From the NCBI GenBank assembly GCA_963821235.1, contig CAWGCS010000001.1:310001-374000 (forward strand): a DNA stretch of 64,000 bases. Reading direction: 5' to 3'. The position numbers and the translations under genes are program-made. Position 1 is the stretch's first letter, and each line of letters starts with the position of its first letter. This DNA is from CTSoil-043 sp963821235. Its GTDB lineage: Bacteria; Chloroflexota; Limnocylindria; Limnocylindrales; CSP1-4. This document shows positions 57,667 through 64,000 of this stretch, piece by piece. The notes beneath the pieces were generated by a model, which did no database searches, was not told the origin of the DNA, and was given only the letters and a program-made list of their open reading frames with translations.

Positions 57667-59114
57667 CGGCCGCCGAGCCCGGAGCGGGCGCCGCCCTCGG
57701 CCGGGCCGCCATCCCCGACGGGATCCGGGCGATCGCGCGGACCCTCCGCGGGGCCGGCCACGAAGCGCACCTGGTCGGCGGCTGCGTCCGCGACCTGCTG
57801 CGCGGCGTCGTCCCCGGCGACTGGGACCTGGCCACCGACGCCCGCCCCGACCGGCTGCTCGCCCTCCTGCCCGGAGCCCGCTACGAGAACCGCTTCGGGA
57901 CGGTGGCCGTGCGGATGCCCGACGGGACCCACGAAGTGACGACCTTCCGCCACGACGGCACCTACTCCGACCACCGCCGCCCCGACGACGTCACGTTCGG
58001 CGACACGCTGGCCGAGGACCTCGCCCGCCGTGACTTCACGGTGAACGCCCTGGCGATCCCTCTCGACGAGGACGGCGCGCCCGGCGCCGTCGTGGACCTC
58101 TTCGCCGGCCGCCAGGATCTCGCGGACGGGGTCCTGCGCGCGGTCGGCGAGCCGGGGGCGCGCTTCCGCGAGGACGCCCTGCGGATGCTCCGGGCGGTCC
58201 GCTTCGCCGCCACGCTTGGCTTCTCCATCGAGCCGCTGACGCGGGCCGCCATCGCGGCCGAAGCGCCGCTCGCCGCGCACGTGTCCGGCGAGCGGACCTT
58301 TGCCGAGCTGGTCCGGCTCCTGGCGGCGGAGCGCCCGTCGGTCGGCCTGCTGCTCGCCTCGGACACCCAGCTCCTGCAGGTCATCGCTCCCGACCTGGCC
58401 CGCCAGCGCGGGATCCCCCAGGCGAAGGTCCCCGGCGAGGACCTCTGGGACCATACCTGCCGGACGGTGGACGCCGCGACCCGGAGCCTGCCCGGCGACC
58501 TCCCGCTGGCCCGCATCGCCGCGCTCCTCCACGACATCGGCAAGCCAGCGACGTTCGTCGGCGGCCACTTCGTCGGCCACGAGACCGTCGGCGCCGACCT
58601 GGCCGCGGCCTGGCTCGACGGGCTCCGGGCCCCGAAGGCGTTCGTGGGCCGCGTCGCCAACGTCGTCCGGCACCACATGTTCGCGTACGCGCCGGAATGG
58701 ACCGACGCCGCGGTCCGCCGCTTCATCCGCCGGGTCGGCGTGGAGGACCTCGACGAGCTGCTGGCCCTGCGGGCGGCCGACAACATCGGGAGCGGCCTCG
58801 CGGGGGGCGCGGACGGCCTCGAGGAGCTGCGCCGGCGCTGCCGGGCCCAGCTGGCCGCGCACGCGGCGCTGGAGCGCGGCGACCTTGCCATCGACGGCAA
58901 CGACCTCCAGCGGGCGCTCGTTCTCGAGCCGGGGCCGGCGATGGGGCGCCTGCTCGACGAGCTGCTGGAGCGGGTCATCGGGGACCCGATGCTGAACGAG
59001 CGCAACCGCCTGCTGGCCCTCGCCCGAACGCTGGCCGTCGAGGCCGGGCCGCCTCCGGCGGGCGCCGGCGCCGCCACCACGCCGCCGTCCGATCCGCCGG
59101 GTGGAGCCCCGTGA
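57633..59114 (+). CDS. cca: CCA-adding tRNA nucleotidyltransferase (PolA-beta superfamily) with HD domain
   Basis: A 493-residue class II enzyme. VGGCVRDLLRG (49-58) and GDWDLATDA (62-70, D63 and D65) bind metal and nucleotide. RRDFTVNALA and EDALRMLRAVRFAATLGFSI form the RRD and nucleotide-selecting head. An HD domain (ALLHDIGKP, followed by HHMF) comes later. It adds or repairs the 3' CCA of tRNAs. ATG 57633 lies inside the HNH gene; no later convincing start exists before the conserved region. The next gene overlaps its stop (GTGA). Confidence 0.93.
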   Translation: MARLPVPGRELTAAEPGAGAALGRAAIPDGIRAIARTLRGAGHEAHLVGGCVRDLLRGVVPGDWDLATDARPDRLLALLPGARYENRFGTVAVRMPDGTHEVTTFRHDGTYSDHRRPDDVTFGDTLAEDLARRDFTVNALAIPLDEDGAPGAVVDLFAGRQDLADGVLRAVGEPGARFREDALRMLRAVRFAATLGFSIEPLTRAAIAAEAPLAAHVSGERTFAELVRLLAAERPSVGLLLASDTQLLQVIAPDLARQRGIPQAKVPGEDLWDHTCRTVDAATRSLPGDLPLARIAALLHDIGKPATFVGGHFVGHETVGADLAAAWLDGLRAPKAFVGRVANVVRHHMFAYAPEWTDAAVRRFIRRVGVEDLDELLALRAADNIGSGLAGGADGLEELRRRCRAQLAAHAALERGDLAIDGNDLQRALVLEPGPAMGRLLDELLERVIGDPMLNERNRLLALARTLAVEAGPPPAGAGAATTPPSDPPGGAP

Positions 59115-59479
59115 TCGAGCTCCTCCTGGATGCCGAGAACGCCCTCGCCCTCGGGCTCCTCGATTCCGCGGAGCGGACCTATCGGCAGGTCCTGGCCGCG
59201 GATCCGCGGAACGCGATGGCGGCCGTCGGCCTTGCCCGCGTCGCGCTCGAGCGCGGTGACGAGCCCGGATCCGTCCTGCTGGCCCGCGAGGCGCTGGCCA
59301 TCGACCCAGAGAACTCGGCCGCGCGCCGCATGATCGATCGCATCGAGGAGGTCACCCGCTTCCGGGACGAGGCCACGCCGCGAGCCGTCGGCGAGCCCGG
59401 CCCCGCACCGTCCCCGGATCCCGTCGGTCCGGGCCCTGCGCGCCCGGGGATCCTGCGGCGCCTGCTCCGGAGGCCCTGA
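59111..59479 (+). CDS. Short TPR-like protein
   Basis: A 122-residue protein with about two TPR units (ALALGLLDSAERTYRQVLAA and AVGLARVALERGDEPGSVLL) followed by a Pro-rich basic tail ending in RRLLRRP. GTG 59111 overlaps the cca stop (GTGA) and its own stop shares bases with the galE start (TGATG at 59477-59481), so it is translated between two enzymes. Function unknown. Confidence 0.8.
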   Translation: MIELLLDAENALALGLLDSAERTYRQVLAADPRNAMAAVGLARVALERGDEPGSVLLAREALAIDPENSAARRMIDRIEEVTRFRDEATPRAVGEPGPAPSPDPVGPGPARPGILRRLLRRP

Positions 59480-60504
59480 TGCGCGTGCTCGTCACCGGCG
59501 GCGCCGGCTACGTCGGATCCGTCTCCGTCGAGGCGATCGTCGCCGCCGGCCACGAGGTCGTGGTGCTGGACGACCTCTCCAAGGGCCACCGCGACGCGGT
59601 ATCGGCCGGCGCTCGCCTGGTCGTGGGCAGCTGCACCGACCCGGCCGTCGTGCGGTCCGTCCTGGCCGACTCGCCGGTCGACGCGGTCCTCCATTGCGCC
59701 GCGCGGTCGCTCGTCGGCGAGTCGATCGCGGACCCGGCCCGCTACTACCGGGAGAACGTGGCCGGCGGCGTGGCCCTCCTGGAGGCGCTTCGCGAGGGCG
59801 GCATCCGGCGCCTCGTGTTCAGCTCCACGGCGGCGGTCTACGGGAGCCCCGCGAAGGTCCCGGTCCGCGAGGACGCGCCGCTCGCCCCGGTCAACCCGTA
59901 CGGCGAGACGAAGCGAACGTTCGAGGGAGCCCTCACCTGGTACGCCGCCGCCTACGGCCTGCGGAGCGTCAGCCTGCGCTACTTCAACGTGGCCGGGGCG
60001 TCCACCCTGAACGGCGAGGCCCATGACCCGGAGACCCACCTCATCCCGAGGGTCCTGGCGGCGGTCGAGGGCCGCGACGAGGTCACGATCTTCGGCACCG
60101 ACTACCCGACGCCCGACGGGACCTGCATCCGCGACTACCTCCACGTGGAGGACCTGGCGCGGGCGCACCTGCTGGCGCTCGAGGCGACCGCGCCGGGCGA
60201 TCCCCGGACGACCGCCCCCGGCGCTGGCCCGGCCGGGGCGGCCGCGCTCGCGCTGGCCATCAACCTCGGCAACGGCGGCGGCTTCAGCGTCCGCGAGGTT
60301 CTCGCCGCGGCCGAGGCTGCGACCGGGCGCCCCGTGCGCTCCCGGATCGGCGAGCGGCGGGCGGGCGACCCGCCGGTGCTCGTGGCGGACGCGGGCCGCG
60401 CCCGGGAGAACCTCGGCTGGGTGCCGTCCCGGGCCGGCCTGCGCGAGATCGTTGCCTCGGCCTGGGCCTGGCGGCAGGCGCATCCCGGGGGCTACCGGGC
60501 CTGA
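59479..60504 (+). CDS. galE: UDP-glucose 4-epimerase
   Basis: A 341-residue extended SDR. The NAD motif is GGAGYVGS (7-14). Catalytic residues are S116/T117 (FSSTAAVYG) and Y141-x-x-x-K145 (NPYGETKRTFE). It interconverts UDP-glucose and UDP-galactose for surface polysaccharides. A segment near 230-260 is a Pro/Gly/Ala-rich insertion (ATAPGDPRTTAPGAGPAG) not usual in GalE. It ends the cca-TPR-galE group. Confidence 0.93.
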   Translation: MRVLVTGGAGYVGSVSVEAIVAAGHEVVVLDDLSKGHRDAVSAGARLVVGSCTDPAVVRSVLADSPVDAVLHCAARSLVGESIADPARYYRENVAGGVALLEALREGGIRRLVFSSTAAVYGSPAKVPVREDAPLAPVNPYGETKRTFEGALTWYAAAYGLRSVSLRYFNVAGASTLNGEAHDPETHLIPRVLAAVEGRDEVTIFGTDYPTPDGTCIRDYLHVEDLARAHLLALEATAPGDPRTTAPGAGPAGAAALALAINLGNGGGFSVREVLAAAEAATGRPVRSRIGERRAGDPPVLVADAGRARENLGWVPSRAGLREIVASAWAWRQAHPGGYRA

Positions 60505-60558
60505 ATCGCCGGCCCGACGCGGCAACCGAATCGAAACGGAAAGGGCCCCGGCGCGACA

Positions 60559-60587
60559 CTGACCGTCCGGTCGCCCGTGGCTATCGT
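60559..60587 (+). promoter_or_regulatory. Candidate sigma70-type promoter (CTGACC-17-TATCGT)
   Basis: CTGACC (60559-60564) and TATCGT (60582-60587) are separated by 17 bases. Transcription would start near 60594, giving a leader of about 75 bases before ATG 60670. It is the only place in this part of the window where both hexamers are recognisable. Confidence 0.45.
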
Positions 60588-60669
60588 CCGAGCATCGGGG
60601 TGGAGCCCACGCGGCCCCGCGTCGCGGCGCACCGTCCCCGGGGTCACCCGAGAGCGAGGATGCCCAGCC

Positions 60670-60918
60670 ATGACCGCCATCGACTTCCTCCAGCCCACCT
60701 TCACCCGCGGCCTCGGCGCGTCCATCGCGACCGCCACCCGCAGCAACGGCGACGTCATCGTCTGCGCCTCGTGCGGCTGTCGCCTGACGACCCGCCAGTC
60801 GGCGGACGACGCCGGCTTCAGCGGCGCCCGTCGCTGGTTCCACTACGCCGGGCGACCGGGTCGCGACGCGCGCGGCTGCACGGTCGCCTGCGCGGACGCC
60901 GCTCACCGCCTCGCCTGA
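60670..60918 (+). CDS. Small Cys-rich (zinc-ribbon-like) protein of unknown function
   Basis: An 82-residue protein. C32, C35 and C37 (CASCGCRL) with C70 and C74 near the end could bind zinc, and H58 is a further possible ligand. RRWFHYAGRPGRDARG lies between the two Cys groups. I do not recognise a family. It has its own candidate promoter (60559-60587) and is followed by a clear terminator, so it is a single-gene transcript. GAGCGAGGA (60653-60661) lies 8 bases before ATG 60670. Confidence 0.75.
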   Translation: MTAIDFLQPTFTRGLGASIATATRSNGDVIVCASCGCRLTTRQSADDAGFSGARRWFHYAGRPGRDARGCTVACADAAHRLA

Positions 60919-60962
60919 ACCCGCGGCCCCGACGGGCCGCCGCATCACGAGCGTCCCCTGAG

Positions 60963-60995
60963 AACGCCCCGGAGCCCGACCGGGGCGTTTTCGTT
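60963..60995 (+). terminator. Intrinsic terminator with T-tract
   Basis: AACGCCCCGG (60963-60972) pairs with CCGGGGCGTT (60980-60989) around a 7-base loop and runs into TTTTCGTT (60988-60995). It follows the small Cys-rich gene by 44 bases and is the most canonical terminator in the window. Confidence 0.9.
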
Positions 60996-61134
60996 GCCCG
61001 CCTGCGGGCGCGGCGGATGCCACGGGGACGGCCACCCGGGCGATCGCAGCGGCGGCGCGACGGGGACGGCGAGCGGTCCCGCAGGTCGCTCCGCGCCGAG
61101 CTGATCGCTCGCGGAGGCGCGTGACGGCGCTGCT

Positions 61135-61140
61135 ACGATC
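61135..61140 (+). promoter_or_regulatory. Candidate -10 (TACGAT), leaderless start for the ligase-like gene
   Basis: TACGAT ends 5 bases before ATG 61146 with no convincing Shine-Dalgarno. Confidence 0.45.
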
Positions 61141-61145
61141 GGGGC

Positions 61146-61853
61146 ATGCATCCGGACCCGCGCGGCTGGCGGCCCCAGGCCTTCGGACGTCGCAAGCCGA
61201 AGGAGCTCGACGATCCGATCGTCGAGCCGGCCTGGGACGGCATCCGCGTCCTCGCCCACGTGGCGGACGGGGAGGCCCGGCTGCTCGATGCGGTCGGAGA
61301 GGAGCTCGGGTCGGCACACCCGGAGATCGTCGCCGAGCTCGCCGCCGCGGCCCTCGCCGACATGCTCATCGTCGACGGCTACCTGACGGACCAGGCGCTC
61401 CACTCCGGGGTCGGGGTCGTCCTCGACGTGGACGACGAGTCGGGGATGGGCGAGCACGTCACCCAGTTCTTCCTCGGCCGGAAGGCGGCCGACTACGTCG
61501 GCGGCCGGGGTCGGGTGCCGGGTGGGCCGGCCGCTCGAACGGTCGCCCAGGCGGAGGCGGCGGCCCAGGCCGGCCCGGCGGCCATCGGCTTTGTCGCCAT
61601 CGACCTCCTCGCCCTCGACGGCGAGTCGCTCCTCGAGATCCCCCTCCTCGAGCGCAAGCGGCTCCTCGAGAGCGTCCTGCCCGAGGGCGCCCTCGTCCGG
61701 CGGACGCCCTTCGTCCGCGAGCCGGCGGGAAGCTTCATCATCACCTGGCGCTCGGCCGGCTTCGGAGGCCTGGCCTACAAGACCGCCAACAGCCGCTACC
61801 GGCCCGGCGCCCCCAACGACGACTGGTCGCTGATGGACATGCCCCGCCGCTGA
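61146..61853 (+). CDS. DNA-ligase-like adenylation domain lacking the catalytic lysine (predicted pseudoenzyme)
   Basis: A 235-residue protein that matches only the adenylation core of ATP-dependent DNA ligases. Motif I reads VEPAWDGIRV, with A29 where the adenylated lysine belongs, while D31, G32 and R34 are kept. Motif III reads VDGYLTD, losing the Glu of DGE. Motif IV (GFVAIDLLALDGESLLEIPL) and motif V (GLAYKTANSRYRPG, K212) are preserved, as is the LERKRLLESVL helix. There is no OB-fold or DNA-binding domain. It cannot form ligase-AMP by the normal route. It may bind nucleotide, DNA or a partner. A complete ligase is encoded at 10935-12656. Confidence 0.8.
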   Translation: MHPDPRGWRPQAFGRRKPKELDDPIVEPAWDGIRVLAHVADGEARLLDAVGEELGSAHPEIVAELAAAALADMLIVDGYLTDQALHSGVGVVLDVDDESGMGEHVTQFFLGRKAADYVGGRGRVPGGPAARTVAQAEAAAQAGPAAIGFVAIDLLALDGESLLEIPLLERKRLLESVLPEGALVRRTPFVREPAGSFIITWRSAGFGGLAYKTANSRYRPGAPNDDWSLMDMPRR

Positions 61854-61923
61854 CCGTCTCCCCCTCGCGCGCGCCGCGCCATGCGCCCGTTCCGCGCGCC
61901 GGCCGCGCGGCGGCGGCGCATGG

Positions 61924-61929
61924 TAGGGT
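61924..61929 (+). promoter_or_regulatory. Candidate -10 (TAGGGT), leaderless start for the glycosyltransferase at 61936
   Basis: TAGGGT ends 6 bases before GTG 61936; no Shine-Dalgarno is present. Confidence 0.45.
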
Positions 61930-61935
61930 GAGACC

Positions 61936-63348
61936 GTGCCGCCCTCCGTGCTGACGCCGGCAATCCGAGCCGAGATCGACCGCCTGGGCCGGGCCGACGT
62001 CGTCGTCGGGATCCCGAGCTTCAAGAATGCGACGACGATCGGCCACGTGACCCGCGCCGCCCAGGCGGGCCTCGTCCAGTACTTCGCCGACCTGCGGCCA
62101 CTGCTGGTCAACTCCGACGCCGGCTCGCCCGACGGGACCCAGCGCGTCGTGGCCGAGACCGAGCCTCCCGACTACGTCGAGCGGATCCTGCTCGTGCGCC
62201 CGACGAACCGCCTCGAGCGCCTGACCCTCACCTATCCCGAGGTGGACGGCGTCGGCGGCAAGGGTGCCGCCCTGCGAACCATCTTCGAGATCGCGTCCGC
62301 GCTCGACGCCCACGCCCTCGTCGTCGTGGACTCCGACCTCCGCTCGATCACCCCGGAGTGGATCGAGCTCCTCGCCGGCCCGATCCTCAAGGGTGGCTTC
62401 GACTTCGTGACCCCCCAATACGCCCGCCACAAGTACGACGGGACGATCACGAACACGGTCACCTATCCCCTCACCCGGGCCCTGTACGGGAGGCGGATCC
62501 GCCAGCCGATCGGCGGCGACTTCGGCGTCTCGGGGGACCTCGTGCGGCACTACCTCGCCCAGGACGACTGGTCCCCCGAGGTGAGCCGCTTCGGGATCGA
62601 CATCTGGATGACCACCCACGCCCTCGTCGGCGGGTTCGCCGTCTGCGAGACGCGTCTCGGGGCGAAGGTCCACGACCCCAAGGACCCCTCGTCGGACCTC
62701 GGGCCGATGTTCCGCCAGGTCGTCGGCACCATTCTCGGGCTGGCCGGACGCCACCCGGAGGCCTGGCTCGACATCCACGGCAGCCACGAGGTGCCGGCCT
62801 ACGGATTCGAGCGCTGGGTCGAGCCGAGCCCGCTCCAGGTCAACACCCTGCGCCTCCTCTCGGAGTTCGGGGCCGGCCAGGTGACCCTGGCCGAGACGTG
62901 GCGGGCGATGCTCGCCCCGGCCCACGTGGCGGCCGCCGAGGAGCTCGCGCTCGAGGCCGCGAAGCTCGCCGACACGGCCTACCGGCGCCTGGGGCTGGGC
63001 GGGACGGAGAGTGGCACGGACGGCGTCACGACCGACCAGATGAGCGACGCCGTGGCCGGTTTCCACTTCCCCGACGAGCTGTGGGCGGGGATCGTCTACG
63101 ACCTCGTGGTGGTCGCCCGGTTCGGGGCGATCCCGATCGAGCGCCTCGTGGCCGCCCTCGTCCCGCTCTACTTCGGCCGCGTCGGGAGCCTCGTCGTCGA
63201 GGCCCGCCATCTCGGCCAGGAGGACGCCGAGGAGCGGGTGGAGCGCCAGGCCCGCATCTTCGAGCTGCGCAAGCCCTACCTGGTGGAGCGCTGGAACGCC
63301 GCCGAGGAGTCCGAGCGCGCCGCCGAGCACGAAGGAGAGGCCGGGTGA
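61936..63348 (+). CDS. GT-A fold glycosyltransferase, mannosyl/glucosylglycerate synthase-like
   Basis: A 470-residue protein. ADVVVGIPSFKNATTIGHV begins the nucleotide-sugar fold, VGGKGAALRTIFE (107-119) and the metal motif D132-S-D134 (VVVDSDL) follow. QPIGGDFGVSGDLVRH (190-205), RFGIDIWMTTHAL and the metal-ligating His region AKVHDPKD (H246) resemble retaining mannosylglycerate synthase. About 200 C-terminal residues are helical. It may make a compatible solute or glycolipid; the acceptor is not clear. Its stop overlaps the following Usp gene (GTGA). Confidence 0.8.
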   Translation: MPPSVLTPAIRAEIDRLGRADVVVGIPSFKNATTIGHVTRAAQAGLVQYFADLRPLLVNSDAGSPDGTQRVVAETEPPDYVERILLVRPTNRLERLTLTYPEVDGVGGKGAALRTIFEIASALDAHALVVVDSDLRSITPEWIELLAGPILKGGFDFVTPQYARHKYDGTITNTVTYPLTRALYGRRIRQPIGGDFGVSGDLVRHYLAQDDWSPEVSRFGIDIWMTTHALVGGFAVCETRLGAKVHDPKDPSSDLGPMFRQVVGTILGLAGRHPEAWLDIHGSHEVPAYGFERWVEPSPLQVNTLRLLSEFGAGQVTLAETWRAMLAPAHVAAAEELALEAAKLADTAYRRLGLGGTESGTDGVTTDQMSDAVAGFHFPDELWAGIVYDLVVVARFGAIPIERLVAALVPLYFGRVGSLVVEARHLGQEDAEERVERQARIFELRKPYLVERWNAAEESERAAEHEGEAG

Positions 63349-64000
63349 GCCGGCGCGCCCCGCTCCCCGCCCGCATCCTGATCCCGGTGGCCAACCCGGC
63401 CACCGCGGAGGACCTCGTCCGGATCGGCGCCGACCTCCTCGAGCCGCGGACCGGGGAGCTGACCGCGCTGGGCATCGTGGAGGTCCCCGAGGACGTCCTC
63501 CTCTCGGACGGCGCCACGCGGGCCCGCCAGGCCCGCCGGCTCCTCCAGAAGGTCCTCGACTACGCCCCGGAGGGGACCAGGATCCGGCCGCTCGTCCGCA
63601 TCGGGCGGCGCGCCGCCGAGGGGATCGTGGAGGCCGCCCACGAGGTCGACGCCGACCTCCTCATCTTCGGCTGGGGCGGTCGGACCGGCGGCAGGAGCGC
63701 GCCTGCCGTCTTCTCGCCCACGATCGACGCGGTCGTCCGCGAGCCGCCCTGCGACATCGCCGTCGTCAAGCAGCGACCCCTGGGCGAGGTCCGGCGGATC
63801 CTCGTCCCGGTCCGCGGCGGCCCCCACGCGGAGCTGGCCCTCGAGTTCGCCGACGCGCTGGCGCGCCGCCACGACGCCCGGGTCGTCGTCCTCCACGTCA
63901 TCCCGCCGGGCGTCACGAGCGCCGTCCGGGCCCAGGCCGAGCATGCCCTGGGGACGTTCCTGAAGCTGCACGCCAGGGGCCATGCCGACGGCATCCTGCG
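63345..64000 (+). CDS. Tandem universal stress protein (UspA) domain protein, 3' partial
   Basis: The frame starts at GTG 63345, overlapping the glycosyltransferase stop, and is open to the window end. The first Usp-like domain (about residues 8-143) has ARILIPVANPATAEDLVRIG and DLLIFGWGGRTGG, and ends PPCDIAVVK. A second begins with RILVPVRGGPHAELALEFAD and VVVLHVIPP. The layout resembles the Usp tails of cation/amino-acid transporters or free tandem Usp proteins. A membrane part could follow beyond the window. The coupled glycosyltransferase suggests a stress-related operon. Confidence 0.8.
   Translation, partial: MSRRAPLPARILIPVANPATAEDLVRIGADLLEPRTGELTALGIVEVPEDVLLSDGATRARQARRLLQKVLDYAPEGTRIRPLVRIGRRAAEGIVEAAHEVDADLLIFGWGGRTGGRSAPAVFSPTIDAVVREPPCDIAVVKQRPLGEVRRILVPVRGGPHAELALEFADALARRHDARVVVLHVIPPGVTSAVRAQAEHALGTFLKLHARGHADGIL

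Overview
The window is a very G+C-rich, densely coded bacterial chromosome segment. It shows no insertion sequence, prophage, CRISPR array, rRNA or tRNA that I could find. The gene set fits a free-living, monoderm-type lineage, most likely Chloroflexota (Limnocylindria-like); that placement is inference. The support is: System II cytochrome c maturation, several F420-type flavin-independent oxidoreductases, lipoproteins with Pro/Ser/Ala/Thr linkers, a family-5 uracil-DNA glycosylase, a VKOR-only protein, a SpoIIIAA-like R3H ATPase and PdxST vitamin B6 synthesis. Genes are tightly packed, with many ATGA or GTGA start/stop overlaps.

Region 1 (1-10.2 kb, + strand) is a respiratory cytochrome module. 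It starts with the end of a large secreted octaheme cytochrome with a Pro/Thr/Asp repeat linker. Then come a TPR membrane protein, CcdA, ResB, CcsA/ResC, a TlpA-like thioredoxin, a NapC/NirT-type decaheme cytochrome and a PCYCGC lipoprotein. Together these can deliver reductant to the outside, ligate haem and build a multihaem electron conduit.

Region 2 (10.2-26 kb) holds an uncharacterised protein, an ATP-dependent DNA ligase diverging from a GNAT gene, and a MacA-MacB-MacB efflux operon facing a MerR regulator with a perfect operator. These are followed by an F420-type oxidoreductase and a four-gene osmoprotectant ABC transporter. The binding protein of that transporter appears to be circularly permuted. 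A lipid-linked glycosyltransferase/flippase pair closes the region.

Region 3 (26-35.7 kb) carries a sulfite-oxidase-like molybdoprotein and a potassium locus: a KimA-type importer, a small protein, a KdpE-like regulator, a KdpD-like kinase without Usp domains, and a helical-repeat protein. ErpA, a lipoprotein, undecaprenyl diphosphate synthase and a thiolase follow.

Region 4 (35.8-49.8 kb) has three TadE/TadG-like surface appendage genes, a macro-domain hydrolase, a DUF1444-like protein, enoyl-CoA hydratase, an alpha/beta hydrolase, a CPA2 antiporter, a Nudix hydrolase, an F420-type enzyme, an LhgO-like oxidase, a MOSC protein and a secreted protein of unknown function.

Region 5 (49.9-64 kb) has the pdxS-pdxT-GNAT-R3H ATPase operon, a uracil-DNA glycosylase, a VOC protein, VKOR, an HNH nuclease, the cca-TPR-galE operon and a small Cys-rich protein with its own promoter and terminator. 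It ends with a DNA-ligase-like pseudoenzyme, a GT-A glycosyltransferase and a truncated Usp gene.

The most unusual observations are the permuted binding protein, the ligase-like protein lacking its catalytic lysine, the KimA-KdpDE gene pairing, and a recurring TANNNT element 5-9 bases upstream of start codons that have no Shine-Dalgarno sequence, which implies widespread leaderless transcription.
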